Shown here one piece after another: positions 38,655-48,283 of a DNA stretch of 64,000 nt (position 1 is its first letter; each line of letters begins with the position of its first letter). The position numbers and the translations under genes are program-made. Under the pieces are notes generated by a model. It was given only the letters and a program-made list of their open reading frames with translations, searched no databases and was not told where the DNA came from. Source of the stretch: Parasediminibacterium sp051861445 (lineage in GTDB: Bacteria > Bacteroidota > Bacteroidia > Chitinophagales > Chitinophagaceae). The stretch covers positions 1 to 64,000 of the forward strand of contig JBHYCS010000016.1 of NCBI GenBank assembly GCA_051861445.1, given 5' to 3'.

Positions 38655-39344
38655 ATGAAACATGTTGCTATCACTTTTCTTTTATTGATGTACAGTTTTA
38701 GTAAAATTCAATCTCAAACTATACATAAAAAGCTATTGTTTCAAGAGCAATTCGAAATGCCTCTAGATACTAGTTTTTGGAAGGTTGAAAAGTCTCCAAA
38801 ATCAACTGAAATGGTTGTTGCAAACAATCATCAACTATTGATAAATACGTATGAAGGAGCTACTGTTTGGTACTCAAAGCCATTACCAGCTAATGTGTAT
38901 ATTTCTTTTAATAGAATTATTTTGGTAGATAGCGGTAAAAATGACCGTCTATCAGATTGCAATGTATTTTTCATGGCTACAGATGCAAAGCCTCAAAGAA
39001 TGTTTAGCCGTAATAGCAATTTTGCATCCTACGATTCTTTAAGCATGTATTATGTAGGTGTTGGTGGAAATTATAACACCACTACTCGTTTTAGAAAATA
39101 TGGTTTTGATGGTAGTAAATCCATTATTGCCGAATACACCGATTCTGCTCATTTATTAAAGGCAAATACCAATTATTTTATAGAAATTACTTGTTTAAAT
39201 GGTAGGGTAGAATATAAAGTAAATGGAGAATTATTCTTTAAGTTTCAAGATCCTAAACCGTTATTGGGTGGTTATTTTGCCTTTCGATCCACACGTTCTA
39301 GACAAGTTATTTCCAACTTTCAATTGTATCAATTAATTCCATAA
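38655..39344 (+). CDS. Secreted DUF6250-like lectin-fold protein
   Basis: A 229-residue exported protein with a concanavalin-like beta-sandwich pattern. I use the ATG at 38655, one base after the lyase stop; an in-frame TTG lies at 38646. The signal peptide ends near KIQSQ. Recognisable segments are LLFQEQFEMPLDTSFWKVEK, SDCNVFFMATDAKP, YYVGVGGNYNTTTRFRKYGF and GYFAFRSTRSRQVISNFQLY. This matches my recollection of DUF6250 proteins, which occur in pectin PULs. Close coupling to the lyase gene suggests binding or hydrolysis of rhamnogalacturonan fragments. Specific activity is unknown to me. Confidence 0.72.
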   Translation: MKHVAITFLLLMYSFSKIQSQTIHKKLLFQEQFEMPLDTSFWKVEKSPKSTEMVVANNHQLLINTYEGATVWYSKPLPANVYISFNRIILVDSGKNDRLSDCNVFFMATDAKPQRMFSRNSNFASYDSLSMYYVGVGGNYNTTTRFRKYGFDGSKSIIAEYTDSAHLLKANTNYFIEITCLNGRVEYKVNGELFFKFQDPKPLLGGYFAFRSTRSRQVISNFQLYQLIP

Positions 39345-39372
39345 AAAAAGAGGCAAATTGCCTCTTTTTTTA
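39343..39372. terminator. Bidirectional terminator between the PUL and yebC
   Basis: A stem of AGAGGC with GCCTCT around a five-base loop has seven A residues before it and seven T residues after it. It lies between convergent genes (DUF6250-like ending at 39344 and yebC ending at 39380) and can serve both. Confidence 0.88.
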
Positions 39373-39379
39373 TTTTAAT

Positions 39380-40102
39380 TTAACCCATGTTATGAAACAC
39401 TTTATTCACATCTTCATCTTGTTCTAGGCGTTCAATTAGCTTACTAATATCTTCTGCTTGAGCGTCTGTAACAGGTACAGTTGTAGTAGGTATCCATTCT
39501 AATTCTGCACTCAAAGGAGTAATGCCTTTATCTTCTAATGCTTTTTGTAAGTTTCCAAAATCTACAAAAGCACATCTTAAAACCAATATTTCTTCATCGT
39601 TTTCTCCTGTGCTTTCTCCCAATTCATCCAAGCCATGGTCTATCAATTCTAATTCTAAATCTTCAATATTTAATCCAGCAGGATTTAGTTTAAAACTACC
39701 CACTTTTTTAAATTGAAAACTTACACTACCTGTATTTCCCATTGCTCCACCACCTTTGTTAAAATGGCTTTTTACATTGGCAACCGTTCTAACGTGGTTA
39801 TCAGTGGCAGTTTCTACCAATAAAGCAACACCATGTGGTGCATAGCCTTCGTATAAAATTTCTTCATAGTTAGCTGTGTCTTTGCCCATTGCTCTTTTTA
39901 TAGCAGCTTCAACACGGTCTTTTGGCATACCAACGCTTCTAGCATTTTGGTAACATCTTCTTAAGGCAGGATTGGTAGCAGGGTCAGGACCACTTGCTTT
40001 TACTGCAATTACAATTTCTTTTCCAATACGGGTAAACTGTTTGGCCATTCTATCCCAACGGGCAAACATGGTTGCTTTTCTAACTTCAAAAATCCTTCCC
40101 AT
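39380..40102 (-). CDS. yebC: YebC/PmpR-family protein
   Basis: Highly conserved cytoplasmic protein of the YebC/TACO1 family. Members have been described as DNA-binding regulators and, more recently, as factors helping ribosomes translate proline-rich stretches. The start MGRIFEVRKATMFARWDRMA keeps the family opening. SKHxx-type N-terminal basic region, PKDRVEAAIKRAMGKDTANY and LYEGYAPHGVALLVETATDN are diagnostic, as are VKSHFNKGGGAMGNTGSVSF and the C-terminal LEWIPTT region. Length (240) is normal. It is transcribed alone, and its leader carries the second copy of the structured repeat described at 6055. Confidence in the family is high. Confidence 0.95.
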   Translation of the reverse strand: MGRIFEVRKATMFARWDRMAKQFTRIGKEIVIAVKASGPDPATNPALRRCYQNARSVGMPKDRVEAAIKRAMGKDTANYEEILYEGYAPHGVALLVETATDNHVRTVANVKSHFNKGGGAMGNTGSVSFQFKKVGSFKLNPAGLNIEDLELELIDHGLDELGESTGENDEEILVLRCAFVDFGNLQKALEDKGITPLSAELEWIPTTTVPVTDAQAEDISKLIERLEQDEDVNKVFHNMG

Positions 40103-40669
40103 AAATCGAATACTAAATGTGTTGAAAAATTATTTATTGAACCAGCTGACGAATCTTTTTTCAGCTTCCGTTGCGTCGCACTCTTGTACGTTCGTCATTC
40201 TATGCAGCAAAAGCGGCTGCAAAAATAGGGTAGTTGCTTGGTAACATCAAAGCTAGAAGTAGCAAATATTTCAGACTTGTATTTATACTTGATAATTATT
40301 GGGTTCTTTATTCATTTGCATTTATCCCCAAAATAAAAAATAGTTATACACCTTAATCTGTTATTCCTCTAATCTTTTAGTAATCATTATTTATTTGCAA
40401 ATAATTAATTTAAATAATTGATAATCAATTTATTAAATGCTTGTTTATATAGTTTAATAATCAGTGAACAGATCTTTATTTTCAAAACATTTCATTTGTT
40501 TAAAATTACATTTTCAATAAATTTTATAAAATTTTGAAAATGAGTATTTTAAGTTTAAAAAAATATATAAAATGTAAAGTTTTCTCACCACTTCTCCACA
40601 ACTGCTTGTGTACACTGTTAGTTCAGATACTATTTACGTATGTTCGCAGATACTAAAATGGGTTAGTGT
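40103..40669. other. Intergenic region between yebC and smc
   Basis: This 567-base divergent region holds the repeat element at 40133-40190. The rest, especially 40310-40600, is extremely AT-rich and has no open frame that looks real. Promoters for yebC (minus) and smc (plus) must lie here, but I cannot place them confidently. Confidence 0.6.
40133..40190 (-). repeat. Structured dispersed repeat, copy 2 (5' leader of yebC)
   Basis: The minus strand reads CGTACAAGAGTGCGACGCAA, a 24-base variable segment, then CTGGTTCAATAAA, matching the element at 6055-6113. Its stem is different in sequence: AGCTGA (40144-40149) pairs with TCAGCT (40161-40166). A longer-range pair, GACGAA (40148-40153) with TTCGTC (40191-40196), could replace it. 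It begins 31 bases before the yebC start codon. Confidence 0.6.
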
Positions 40670-43600
40670 ATGCGTTTAAAGAGCTTAGAAATTAAAGGAT
40701 TTAAAAGTTTTGCCGATAAAACTGTGGTAAGTTTCGATGAAGGAATTACTGGTATTATTGGGCCAAATGGTTGCGGAAAAAGCAATATCATAGACAGCAT
40801 TCGTTGGGTAATTGGTGAACAAAAAATCAGTGCATTACGTAGTGAAAATCAAGGAGCTTTGGTATTTAATGGCTCAAAAACTAGAAGTGCAAGTGGATTG
40901 GCAGAAGTAAGTTTAACTTTTGAAAATACTAGAAACTTATTACCAACAGAATTTAGTACCGTTACCGTTACTCGTAGATTTTATAAAAATGGTGAAAGCG
41001 AATACAAACTAAATGATGTTAGTTGTAGGCTAAAAGATATTCACAACCTTTTTTTAGATACAGGAATTAGTACAGATAGCTATGCAATTATTGAATTAGG
41101 AATGGTAGACGATATTATTCGAGATAAAGAAAATAGCCGTCGTAGAATGCTAGAACAAGCAGCAGGAATTACCATTTACAAAACAAGAAAAAAAGAAGCA
41201 AAATCTAAATTAGATGCTACAGAACAAGATTTAGCCCGTATTGAGGATTTATTATTTGAAATAAATAACCAGCTAAAAACACTTGAAAATCAAGCTAAAA
41301 AAGCAGAAAAATACTACGAACTTAAAAAAGAATATAAAGAGATAGCTGTTGAATTAGCTAAAGCAGCATTAGAAGGTTTTAACATTACTTACAAAGAATT
41401 AAACGAACAACAAGAAAACGAAACCAACAAGAAATTACGTTTAGACGCTGAAGTTGCTACAGATGAAGCTGCATTAGAACAAGAAAAAGTAGGCTTTGTA
41501 GAAAAAGAAAGAGTATTGCATAGTCTACAATCGAACTTTAATGCATTGCAACAAAATTTGCGAACAAAAGAAAATGAGAAAAACTTAGCATCGCAAAAGC
41601 TTCATTACTTAAAAGAAAAAGAAACCAACATTAAAGACTTTTTGCACAAAGCAGAAGGACAATTGAAAAATTTAGCAGACAGCATTCAATTCACTGAAAT
41701 ACAAATTGGCGAAGAATCTAACGTTTTGCAAGAATTGCAATTTAAATTGGCACATGCAAAACAAGATATAGACGATAAACGTCAGATTTTCGATGATAAA
41801 CGTTTAGGTGTTGATGCTCTTAGAAATCAATATCAAAGTATTCAACGCAACCAATTTGATGCAGAAAAAAAAGTTGCAGTTGCAGATACTTCTATCCAAA
41901 ATATTCAACGCACAGCTGCACAATTGCAAGATGAGCAAACGAATAGAAACTACTTATTGCACCAATTAGAAGCAGAATTAGTTGAGAAAGAAGATATTTT
42001 AGCCAATAAACGCTCAGATTTAGCTTTATTGCAAGAACAACATGAAGCTACCAAACAAAACATTTTAGTCACACAACAAGAAGTAGAGGCACTTCGTCAT
42101 CAATTGGCAGAAGAAAGTAGAAAATTAGATGCTAAAAGAAACGAACATGATTTATTAAAAAGTTTAATTGACTCGATGGAGGGTTATCCTGAAAGCATTA
42201 AATTTTTACATAAAAATCCAAATTGGAATCATGCGGCACCTATTTTATCAGATATAATTTATGTAAATGAGGCGTATAGAACTGCTGTTGAAAATGTATT
42301 AGAGCCTTACTTAAACTATTATGTAGTTAATAATTTACAAGAAGGTTTACAAGCTGTTCAATTGTTAGATGAACATAAAAAAGGAAAAGCCAATTTCTTT
42401 ATTTTAGATCAATTGGTACAACAAGAAATTGCAGAATTGCCACAGCCTCATCAAACTATAAAAGCTCTTGATGTAATTGAAGTAGATGCTGCTTACGAAA
42501 AATTAGCTCATTATTTATTGGCCAACGTTTTTATTGCAGAAACAGATGAAGCTTTTGCATCAACAAATGTGGGAATTGTACTAGAAAAAACGGGTAAATA
42601 CGTTAAAGGAAAATATACACTTACCGGTGGAAGTGTAGGGTTATTTGAAGGAAAGAAAATTGGTAGAGCAAAAAATTTAGAAAAACTAAATGATGAGATT
42701 GTTTTGTTAGATGCTGTTGTTCAGTCTTTAAAAGCTAACATTCAAACCATGCACAATCGTGTAATTGGTTATAACGAACAGTTGAAAGAAAATGTAATTA
42801 AGCAAACAGAAAACGAAATTAACCAGCTAACCAACCAAGTTTTCGCTGTAAAAAATAAAATAGAAAATACGCAAGCAGCACAAGCAAACGCATTGCAAAG
42901 AATAGAAGATTTACAAATACGCTTAGAAGACGAACAAGATGCAATAGCAACTACAAGAGAAGCTTTAACTGAATTAAATAATTCGTTGTTACAAATTGCA
43001 GAAGAATTAAAACTAGTTGAACAAGATTATAAACTTGCAGAAGCAGATTATCAACAAGCATCTGCTGCGTTTAATGATAATAATTTACAGCTAACCAAGC
43101 AGCAAAGTAAAATCAATACACTACAACAAGAACTTACATTTAAGCAGAATCAATTGAACGATTTGCATGTTCAAATCGATAACAATTCGGCTCAATTAAC
43201 CGATGCAGCTACACATATTGAAGAGGGAATTCAAGCATTGGCAAATAGTGAAGAAGCTTTGTTGGCATTGATGCGTACAAAAGAAGAAGAAGAAAAGAAA
43301 CTAAATGAAGCAGACCAAGCATTTTACAATTTAAGAAATGCATTGCAAGTAAAAGAAGCCGATTTAAAGCAAAAAATAAAAAGTAAAGAGCTTTTAGATG
43401 CTTCTTTAAATGAAATTAAAGACAAGTTAAACGAACTAAAACTGCAATTAGCAGGAATGAAAGAACGTTTGCATGTAGAGTTTAAGATAGAATTAGACCA
43501 AGTTTTAGCCCAGCCAAGAACTTCTGAAACACCGCTTGAAGAATTGCAAGCAACAAGCGACAGAATGCGAAAGCGAATGGATAATATGGGTGAAGTAAAC

Positions 43601-44191
43601 CCTACAGCTATTGAAGCATACACAGAAATGAAAAAACGGTACGATTTTATTTTGGAACAAAAGAATGATTTGGTTTCGGCAAAAGATAGCTTATTACAAA
43701 CCATTCAAGAAGTAGAGTCTACAGCCAATCAACAATTTTTAGATACGTTTAATAAGGTTAGAGATAACTTTCAAAAGGTATTTAAAGCCTTGTTTACGGA
43801 AGAAGATACTGCTGACATGATATTGGTAAATCCAGAAAATTTAGCAGAAACAGGAATTGAAATTATTGCAAAACCGAAGGGAAAACGCCCTTCTTCAATT
43901 ACCCAATTAAGTGGAGGAGAAAAAACCTTAACGGCTACAGCTTTATTGTTTGCTATTTACTTAATTAAACCTGCACCATTCTGTATTTTAGATGAAGTTG
44001 ATGCTCCATTAGACGATGCAAACGTTGGTAAATTTACCCAAATGATTAAGAAATTTAGCGACAATTCTCAGTTTATTATTGTCACACACAACAAACAAAC
44101 GATGGGTGCTGTAGATGTAATTTATGGCGTTACCATGCAAGAACCTGGCGTAAGTAAATTGGTTCCTGTAGACTTTAGAAGTTTAAACTAG
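40670..44191 (+). CDS. smc: Chromosome segregation protein SMC
   Basis: SMC ATPase that organises and segregates the chromosome as a dimer, normally with ScpA and ScpB, which are not in this window. All parts are present. The N-terminal ATPase half has Walker A GPNGCGKSNIIDSIRWVIGE near residue 32. Two long coiled coils (about 165-505 and 680-1000) flank a hinge at about 510-665 (YPESIKFLHKNPNWNHAAPI, LTGGSVGLFEGKKIGR). The C-terminal half has the ABC signature TQLSGGEKTLTATALLFAIY and Walker B FCILDEVDAPLDDANVGKF. Length (1173) is typical. The ATG at 40670 directly precedes the family opening MRLKSLEIKGFKSFADKTVV. Confidence 0.97.
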   Translation: MRLKSLEIKGFKSFADKTVVSFDEGITGIIGPNGCGKSNIIDSIRWVIGEQKISALRSENQGALVFNGSKTRSASGLAEVSLTFENTRNLLPTEFSTVTVTRRFYKNGESEYKLNDVSCRLKDIHNLFLDTGISTDSYAIIELGMVDDIIRDKENSRRRMLEQAAGITIYKTRKKEAKSKLDATEQDLARIEDLLFEINNQLKTLENQAKKAEKYYELKKEYKEIAVELAKAALEGFNITYKELNEQQENETNKKLRLDAEVATDEAALEQEKVGFVEKERVLHSLQSNFNALQQNLRTKENEKNLASQKLHYLKEKETNIKDFLHKAEGQLKNLADSIQFTEIQIGEESNVLQELQFKLAHAKQDIDDKRQIFDDKRLGVDALRNQYQSIQRNQFDAEKKVAVADTSIQNIQRTAAQLQDEQTNRNYLLHQLEAELVEKEDILANKRSDLALLQEQHEATKQNILVTQQEVEALRHQLAEESRKLDAKRNEHDLLKSLIDSMEGYPESIKFLHKNPNWNHAAPILSDIIYVNEAYRTAVENVLEPYLNYYVVNNLQEGLQAVQLLDEHKKGKANFFILDQLVQQEIAELPQPHQTIKALDVIEVDAAYEKLAHYLLANVFIAETDEAFASTNVGIVLEKTGKYVKGKYTLTGGSVGLFEGKKIGRAKNLEKLNDEIVLLDAVVQSLKANIQTMHNRVIGYNEQLKENVIKQTENEINQLTNQVFAVKNKIENTQAAQANALQRIEDLQIRLEDEQDAIATTREALTELNNSLLQIAEELKLVEQDYKLAEADYQQASAAFNDNNLQLTKQQSKINTLQQELTFKQNQLNDLHVQIDNNSAQLTDAATHIEEGIQALANSEEALLALMRTKEEEEKKLNEADQAFYNLRNALQVKEADLKQKIKSKELLDASLNEIKDKLNELKLQLAGMKERLHVEFKIELDQVLAQPRTSETPLEELQATSDRMRKRMDNMGEVNPTAIEAYTEMKKRYDFILEQKNDLVSAKDSLLQTIQEVESTANQQFLDTFNKVRDNFQKVFKALFTEEDTADMILVNPENLAETGIEIIAKPKGKRPSSITQLSGGEKTLTATALLFAIYLIKPAPFCILDEVDAPLDDANVGKFTQMIKKFSDNSQFIIVTHNKQTMGAVDVIYGVTMQEPGVSKLVPVDFRSLN

Positions 44192-44214
44192 CAAACAATC
44201 ATTTTACTATACAT

Positions 44215-44252
44215 AAAAAATCCCTTGAGAATTGATTTCAAGGGATTTTTTG
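44215..44252. terminator. Terminator after smc
   Basis: The stem TCCCTTGA with TCAAGGGA has a short loop, with six A residues before and six T residues after. It lies between the convergent smc and DUF2911 genes and can act on both strands. Confidence 0.88.
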
Positions 44253-44296
44253 ATCAACAAATTTTAACGATAAAGTTTACATGGGTTAAATGCTGT

Positions 44297-44923
44297 TTAA
44301 AAAACTTGAAAAGGCACTTTTATCTTAATTTTCTCCCATAAAATTTCAATATTTCCTTCTGTATTAGAATTTTTAGTAACTAAATAAGTGAGCCTTTGTG
44401 TAAGTGGATTTTCTTCTGGATAAACAATAAATCTTAAAACGTCATCTTTTTCCGAGTAATTATCAGTCAAATGTTGCTGATAATTTTTATTTAATATAAA
44501 CGTCCACTTTTCTTTTGAGGGAATTGTAAATATGGCATAAGTACCTGCTTCAATTTTTTGTTTATTAATTACTATTGGTTTATTTATACTCAAACTTGTG
44601 GCAGAATGTGCTCCCGTTACCCAAACTGTTTCAAAAGGTACTAAACCTCCCCAAATAATTCTGCCTTTTACACCTGGAGAATGATACTTAATATTAATTT
44701 TTGTTTGTCCAATTGTTTCGGCAACTTTCCTTGCCAAGCTACCTTTTAAAGTATCTTCTGCAATGTAGCCTAGATTAACACTATCAGCATAACCAATTAT
44801 ACTTTTGAAATCATTTGTATGATGATTGTGCTTGTTGTCAGTATTGCTTTTTACACTTTTTTGGGCATTTGAAAATAAAAAAAGAAGAACGGATAGAATG
44901 ATACAAGCTGATTGTTTATGCAT
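44297..44923 (-). CDS. DUF2911 secreted protein
   Basis: Exported protein of the Bacteroidota DUF2911 family, whose function is not established. A signal peptide ends near FSNAQ. A His/Asn-rich linker follows (DNKHNHHTNDF). The family core is seen in IKYHSPGVKGRIIWGGLVPF, WVTGAHSATSLSINKPIVIN, IEAGTYAIFTIPSKEKWTFI and LNKNYQQHLTDNYSEKDDVL. The gene starts 11 bases after the stop of the CDICGCG-motif barrel gene, so the two are co-transcribed. The His-rich linker and the neighbours hint at metal handling, but this is weak. Confidence 0.85.
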   Translation of the reverse strand: MHKQSACIILSVLLFLFSNAQKSVKSNTDNKHNHHTNDFKSIIGYADSVNLGYIAEDTLKGSLARKVAETIGQTKINIKYHSPGVKGRIIWGGLVPFETVWVTGAHSATSLSINKPIVINKQKIEAGTYAIFTIPSKEKWTFILNKNYQQHLTDNYSEKDDVLRFIVYPEENPLTQRLTYLVTKNSNTEGNIEILWEKIKIKVPFQVF

Positions 44924-44933
44924 GTTTATTAGT

Positions 44934-45854
44934 TTATAAAGTAAAGGACAAATGCACCATTATTTTGTCATTTGCCCGGATAACTGCACTAGCAATATTT
45001 TGAGAAATAGGCGTTTGCCAATTAAAACCAATTGCCATTCTTTTGTAAGAAGTTTCAATTCCTAAACTATTCATAAGTAAATTTCCACCACTAATATTTA
45101 ATACTTCCTTGTTGTCAATGTCCTTTTCTGAGTATTCGTATAAAATACCTGTATTTGGAGCCACCGAAAGAGTTTTTCCTATCTTTAATTTATAATAAAG
45201 TTGACTACTGATAGAAGTTTTATTACCGTACTTATAATTGTATTTATTACTATTGTTCATTTTATAATTTCCGTTGATGTTTATTCCAAAATCTTGTATT
45301 CTAAAATCGTACATTGTAGAAATAATAAAATCTGTACTACCTGTTCCTAATTGAAAAAGATTGTTACTAGTAGTAGTATTTTTATCTGTACTGTTGTATT
45401 CACCAGTGGGTAATTTAACGCCAGCACCTATCCACAACGATTGTACAATAATTTGTTTCTTTTCGTTTGTTTTTTTTCTATTTAAAACAGAGTAAAAAAT
45501 AGTGTTGTAGATGTCGCCAATACCATCTTTTGAATTTGTGATATTGTTGTTTGTTCTGCTATTCCAATTATATGGAATAGAATATATAAGTCTGAGTTTA
45601 TCAGTGAATTTTATTCCACCCCAAACTTCTGCGGTTTGATAATTTTCTTTATTCGTTAAATATGTAGAAGATCCACCAACTCCTAAATTGGTAATTATAG
45701 CGTTGCTTCTATAACGAATACCAATCATGTGTTTTTTAAATTCTGGTAATACACCAATATATGCATTGCCAACACCACAACCACAAATATCACATGCCGA
45801 TGCTTCAGGAATATGGTTTAACAGTAAAAAGATTAACAATAAATTTTTTTTCAT
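44934..45854 (-). CDS. Outer-membrane beta-barrel protein with a CDICGCG motif
   Basis: A 306-residue exported protein whose mature end begins ASACDICGCGVGNAYIGVLP, three cysteines closely spaced, as in a metal site. The rest is a run of amphipathic strands (HMIGIRYRSNAIITNLGVGG, LRLIYSIPYNWNSRTN, GIGDIYNTIFYSVL, IGAGVKLPTGEYNSTDK) ending MVHLSFTL, a typical barrel terminus. I recognise this as a widespread Bacteroidota transporter-like family found beside copper or redox genes, but I cannot name a substrate. It starts after a terminator, so it has its own promoter, and DUF2911 follows 10 bases downstream. Confidence 0.68.
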   Translation of the reverse strand: MKKNLLLIFLLLNHIPEASACDICGCGVGNAYIGVLPEFKKHMIGIRYRSNAIITNLGVGGSSTYLTNKENYQTAEVWGGIKFTDKLRLIYSIPYNWNSRTNNNITNSKDGIGDIYNTIFYSVLNRKKTNEKKQIIVQSLWIGAGVKLPTGEYNSTDKNTTTSNNLFQLGTGSTDFIISTMYDFRIQDFGININGNYKMNNSNKYNYKYGNKTSISSQLYYKLKIGKTLSVAPNTGILYEYSEKDIDNKEVLNISGGNLLMNSLGIETSYKRMAIGFNWQTPISQNIASAVIRANDKIMVHLSFTL

Positions 45855-45918
45855 TCAATTTAAATATTATTTATTTTTTTAGATGAAGTTTATTGAGAAT
45901 TAGTAAAATTTATGAACT

Positions 45919-45960
45919 AAAAAAGCCAACTAAACTTTCAGTTGGTTTAGTTGGCTTTTA
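45919..45960 (-). terminator. Terminator of the MbnP/peroxidase operon
   Basis: The stem AAAAGCCAACTAAAC pairs with GTTTAGTTGGCTTTT around a nine-base loop. It lies six bases after the stop of the 130-residue gene and before the barrel gene's start. Confidence 0.88.
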
Positions 45961-45965
45961 ATTAA

Positions 45966-46358
45966 CTAGTGTTTATGTTTTGCTTCTGGTTTGCATTTTT
46001 CCATTATTTCATGAAATACATCGTGTGCTTCAGTAATTAAAGTAGTAAGAGTTTTATCATCCTTTTTGGCTGCAACAGCATTACGTATTTCTTCACATTT
46101 GGCTACCAATTTTTTAAGAATAGGTTTTGTAATCTTGCCATCAAAACCTTTTGGAGTTGTAGATTTTTCCCAATTTTTTGCTCTTAGCAATAATTCTGTT
46201 ACATTTTCTTTAAGCGGTTGAAGATTTTTTTCTTCTGCACTATGAAAAGATTTACCCATAATAGCATGAAATGAATGCATTTCTTTCCAATCGGCTTGTT
46301 GTGCAAATATTGGATAAGATAAAACTAATGCAATGAATAAGGCTGTAATTTTTTTCAT
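45966..46358 (-). CDS. Small exported helical protein, function unknown
   Basis: I do not recognise a characterised family. The 130-residue protein has a signal peptide ending PIFAQ and then is almost wholly helical, with HSFHAIMGKSFHSAEEKNLQ, LLLRAKNWEKSTTPKGFDGK and AHDVFHEIMEKCKPEAKHKH. It is rich in His and Met and ends in a His/Lys tail; spacing recalls four-helix cytochrome c'-like or copper-binding helical proteins, but there is no CXXCH. It follows the di-haem peroxidase gene by 12 bases, so a periplasmic metal or redox role is plausible. Confidence 0.7.
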   Translation of the reverse strand: MKKITALFIALVLSYPIFAQQADWKEMHSFHAIMGKSFHSAEEKNLQPLKENVTELLLRAKNWEKSTTPKGFDGKITKPILKKLVAKCEEIRNAVAAKKDDKTLTTLITEAHDVFHEIMEKCKPEAKHKH

Positions 46359-46370
46359 TTGTAATGAATT

Positions 46371-47396
46371 TTATTGTTCTGCAAGTTGTTTATTTAGTAA
46401 AAAGCTTTTATCGTCAAGTGTTTTTAAAAAAGCTTTCAGTTTTTCTTTTTCTTGTGTGGTTAAATCAAGACCTAGCTGTGTGTTTTTTTGAAAAATAGGA
46501 TCGATATTTTGAGTTGCTTGCACGCCATTAGTGTAATGATTTAATACTGCATCAATAGTTAAAAATCTACCATCATGCATGTAAGGTGCTGTGAATGATA
46601 AATTTCTTAATGAAGGAACTTTAAATTTGTATTTATCATTTTCTTGATTGGTAATCATGTATCTACCTAAATCGTTCACTACACTAGGAGCTATTCCATT
46701 GTTTCGGAAGCTAAAATCAGTAAATAGAGGCTCTTTATGACAGCTACCACATTTGTCTTTAAATATTGTATAACCTGCATTTTCTTGTTCAGAAAAACTA
46801 GCTAATTTTTGTTGTACACTATCATATTTACTGTTTACACTTACACACATTAGCATAAATTGCGATAATGCTTTTAAAAAATGAGCACCAGTAATTTCAT
46901 TTGAACCAAAAGCATTTTTGAATAAGCTTGGATAAATGGGGCTATTTTTTAACTTGTTAATTACGTTCGAAATATCTTCATCCATTTCTACATGGTTGGT
47001 TATTGGGGCAATTGGCAGTAAGTCTAAATCAACAATGCCACCATCCCACATAAAACTTGGATACCAAGCCATATTCATTATTGGTGGACTATTTCTAGTG
47101 CCTAATCTGTCATGAATTCCATGGCTAACGGTGTGTCCATGATGTGTAAATGCCGAAGTTTGTATATGGCAACTTCCACAGCTAATCGTATTATTAGACG
47201 ATAAAATTGGATCGTAAAATAACTTTCTTCCTAACTCAAATTTTGCTTTAGTAATTTCATTTTGTGTGAAATTATAGGTAGTATTTGGAAAATGACTAGG
47301 ACGATTAAATGTAAATACTTCTGTTATTACGTTTTTGCTGCAAGCAAAAATGCTTGCAACAAAAACGAACAGTACTATAATCTTCTGCTTAGACAT
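46371..47396 (-). CDS. Di-haem cytochrome c peroxidase / MauG-MbnH family lipoprotein
   Basis: Periplasm-facing di-haem enzyme. The signal ends in a lipobox (IFAC, Cys19). Two haem-binding CXXCH motifs are present: CGSCH at 73-77 and CGSCH at 216-220, the hallmark of the cytochrome c peroxidase/MauG family. PYMHDGRFLTIDAVLNHY follows, a conserved segment. It is encoded immediately downstream of an MbnP-like protein; in methanotrophs MbnH of this family oxidises a tryptophan of MbnP to kynurenine. I therefore infer partner-modifying activity rather than simple peroxide removal, but either is possible. Length (341) is normal and both haem motifs are intact. Confidence 0.88.
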   Translation of the reverse strand: MSKQKIIVLFVFVASIFACSKNVITEVFTFNRPSHFPNTTYNFTQNEITKAKFELGRKLFYDPILSSNNTISCGSCHIQTSAFTHHGHTVSHGIHDRLGTRNSPPIMNMAWYPSFMWDGGIVDLDLLPIAPITNHVEMDEDISNVINKLKNSPIYPSLFKNAFGSNEITGAHFLKALSQFMLMCVSVNSKYDSVQQKLASFSEQENAGYTIFKDKCGSCHKEPLFTDFSFRNNGIAPSVVNDLGRYMITNQENDKYKFKVPSLRNLSFTAPYMHDGRFLTIDAVLNHYTNGVQATQNIDPIFQKNTQLGLDLTTQEKEKLKAFLKTLDDKSFLLNKQLAEQ

Positions 47397-47402
47397 AGTA
47401 TA

Positions 47403-48209
47403 TTAGTTATGTGTATGATCATGAGAAAAAATGGCAGATAAATTTGCAGCTACATTAACGCCAGCAGAAATTGAATGAATCATACTAGATGTAGCTAGGT
47501 TGATGGTATTTGTGCCAGTAAATACTTTATTGATATCTACAAATGTGTGTACATCTACACCAGAAGTTTTACTTGCCTTTACTTTTGCAGTTCCTCTAGC
47601 AGATAAATCTAAGGTTATAGTTCTCAAATTATTTGCTGTAGCTGTAGAATATCCACCAAATCCACCGATATGAATTTGAAATATGGGTGCCATCATGCCT
47701 GTAACTGCAGTTGATGTTCCTTCAAATTTAAAGAATATATAACCGCTATTCCAACTCCAGTACATATCTTTTGCAGTAGCTGTTACATCTAAATCTCCTG
47801 TTCTTTCACTAACATTTTTTGTATTTCTTAAACTATCAACTCCCAATACAAAACTTACTGTTTTATATTCTCCTTCAGGAATTCTAAGGCTAGCTTTTTG
47901 TTTTGCTGCATTGCTTTCATCAATTAAAACATAACAGCTGTCTTGTGGAACAACATACACAGATCCATCGGCTTTTGTAAATTTGAAATTACTTACAAAA
48001 TATTTCAACATGGTAACTTTATAAGGTTGATTACTACTGTTGGTGTATGTACCAGTGTTTAACTGTAAATCTGATGAGCCTACTATGTTATCGAATTCTA
48101 CATTGATTAAACCTTTTTTTGCATCATCATATTCAGGTGCTGCCGAATCTTTTTTACATGATGATAAACCCAATACTACAATTGTAATAGATAATAATAT
48201 TTTTTTCAT
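47403..48209 (-). CDS. MbnP-like copper-associated lipoprotein
   Basis: A 268-residue lipoprotein of the MbnP family. I start at 48209 (MKKILLSITIVVLGLSSC), which gives a proper lipobox; the open frame continues upstream but has no other ATG with a signal. Family marks are INVEFDNIVGSSDLQLNTGT, VTMLKYFVSNFKF, LGVDSLRN and the Trp-rich DMYWSWNSGYIFFKFEG. In MbnP a conserved tryptophan is converted to kynurenine and helps bind copper. The C-terminus is FSHDHTHN, a possible extra metal site. The di-haem partner gene follows after six bases. Copper handling is inferred from the family and not shown here. Confidence 0.82.
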   Translation of the reverse strand: MKKILLSITIVVLGLSSCKKDSAAPEYDDAKKGLINVEFDNIVGSSDLQLNTGTYTNSSNQPYKVTMLKYFVSNFKFTKADGSVYVVPQDSCYVLIDESNAAKQKASLRIPEGEYKTVSFVLGVDSLRNTKNVSERTGDLDVTATAKDMYWSWNSGYIFFKFEGTSTAVTGMMAPIFQIHIGGFGGYSTATANNLRTITLDLSARGTAKVKASKTSGVDVHTFVDINKVFTGTNTINLATSSMIHSISAGVNVAANLSAIFSHDHTHN

Positions 48210-48283
48210 TTGAATTATATGTTTAGAAATAAGGAAAATTTCTTGTTGAAGTATATTCCTTATGAAGATTAAATAAAGATTAA

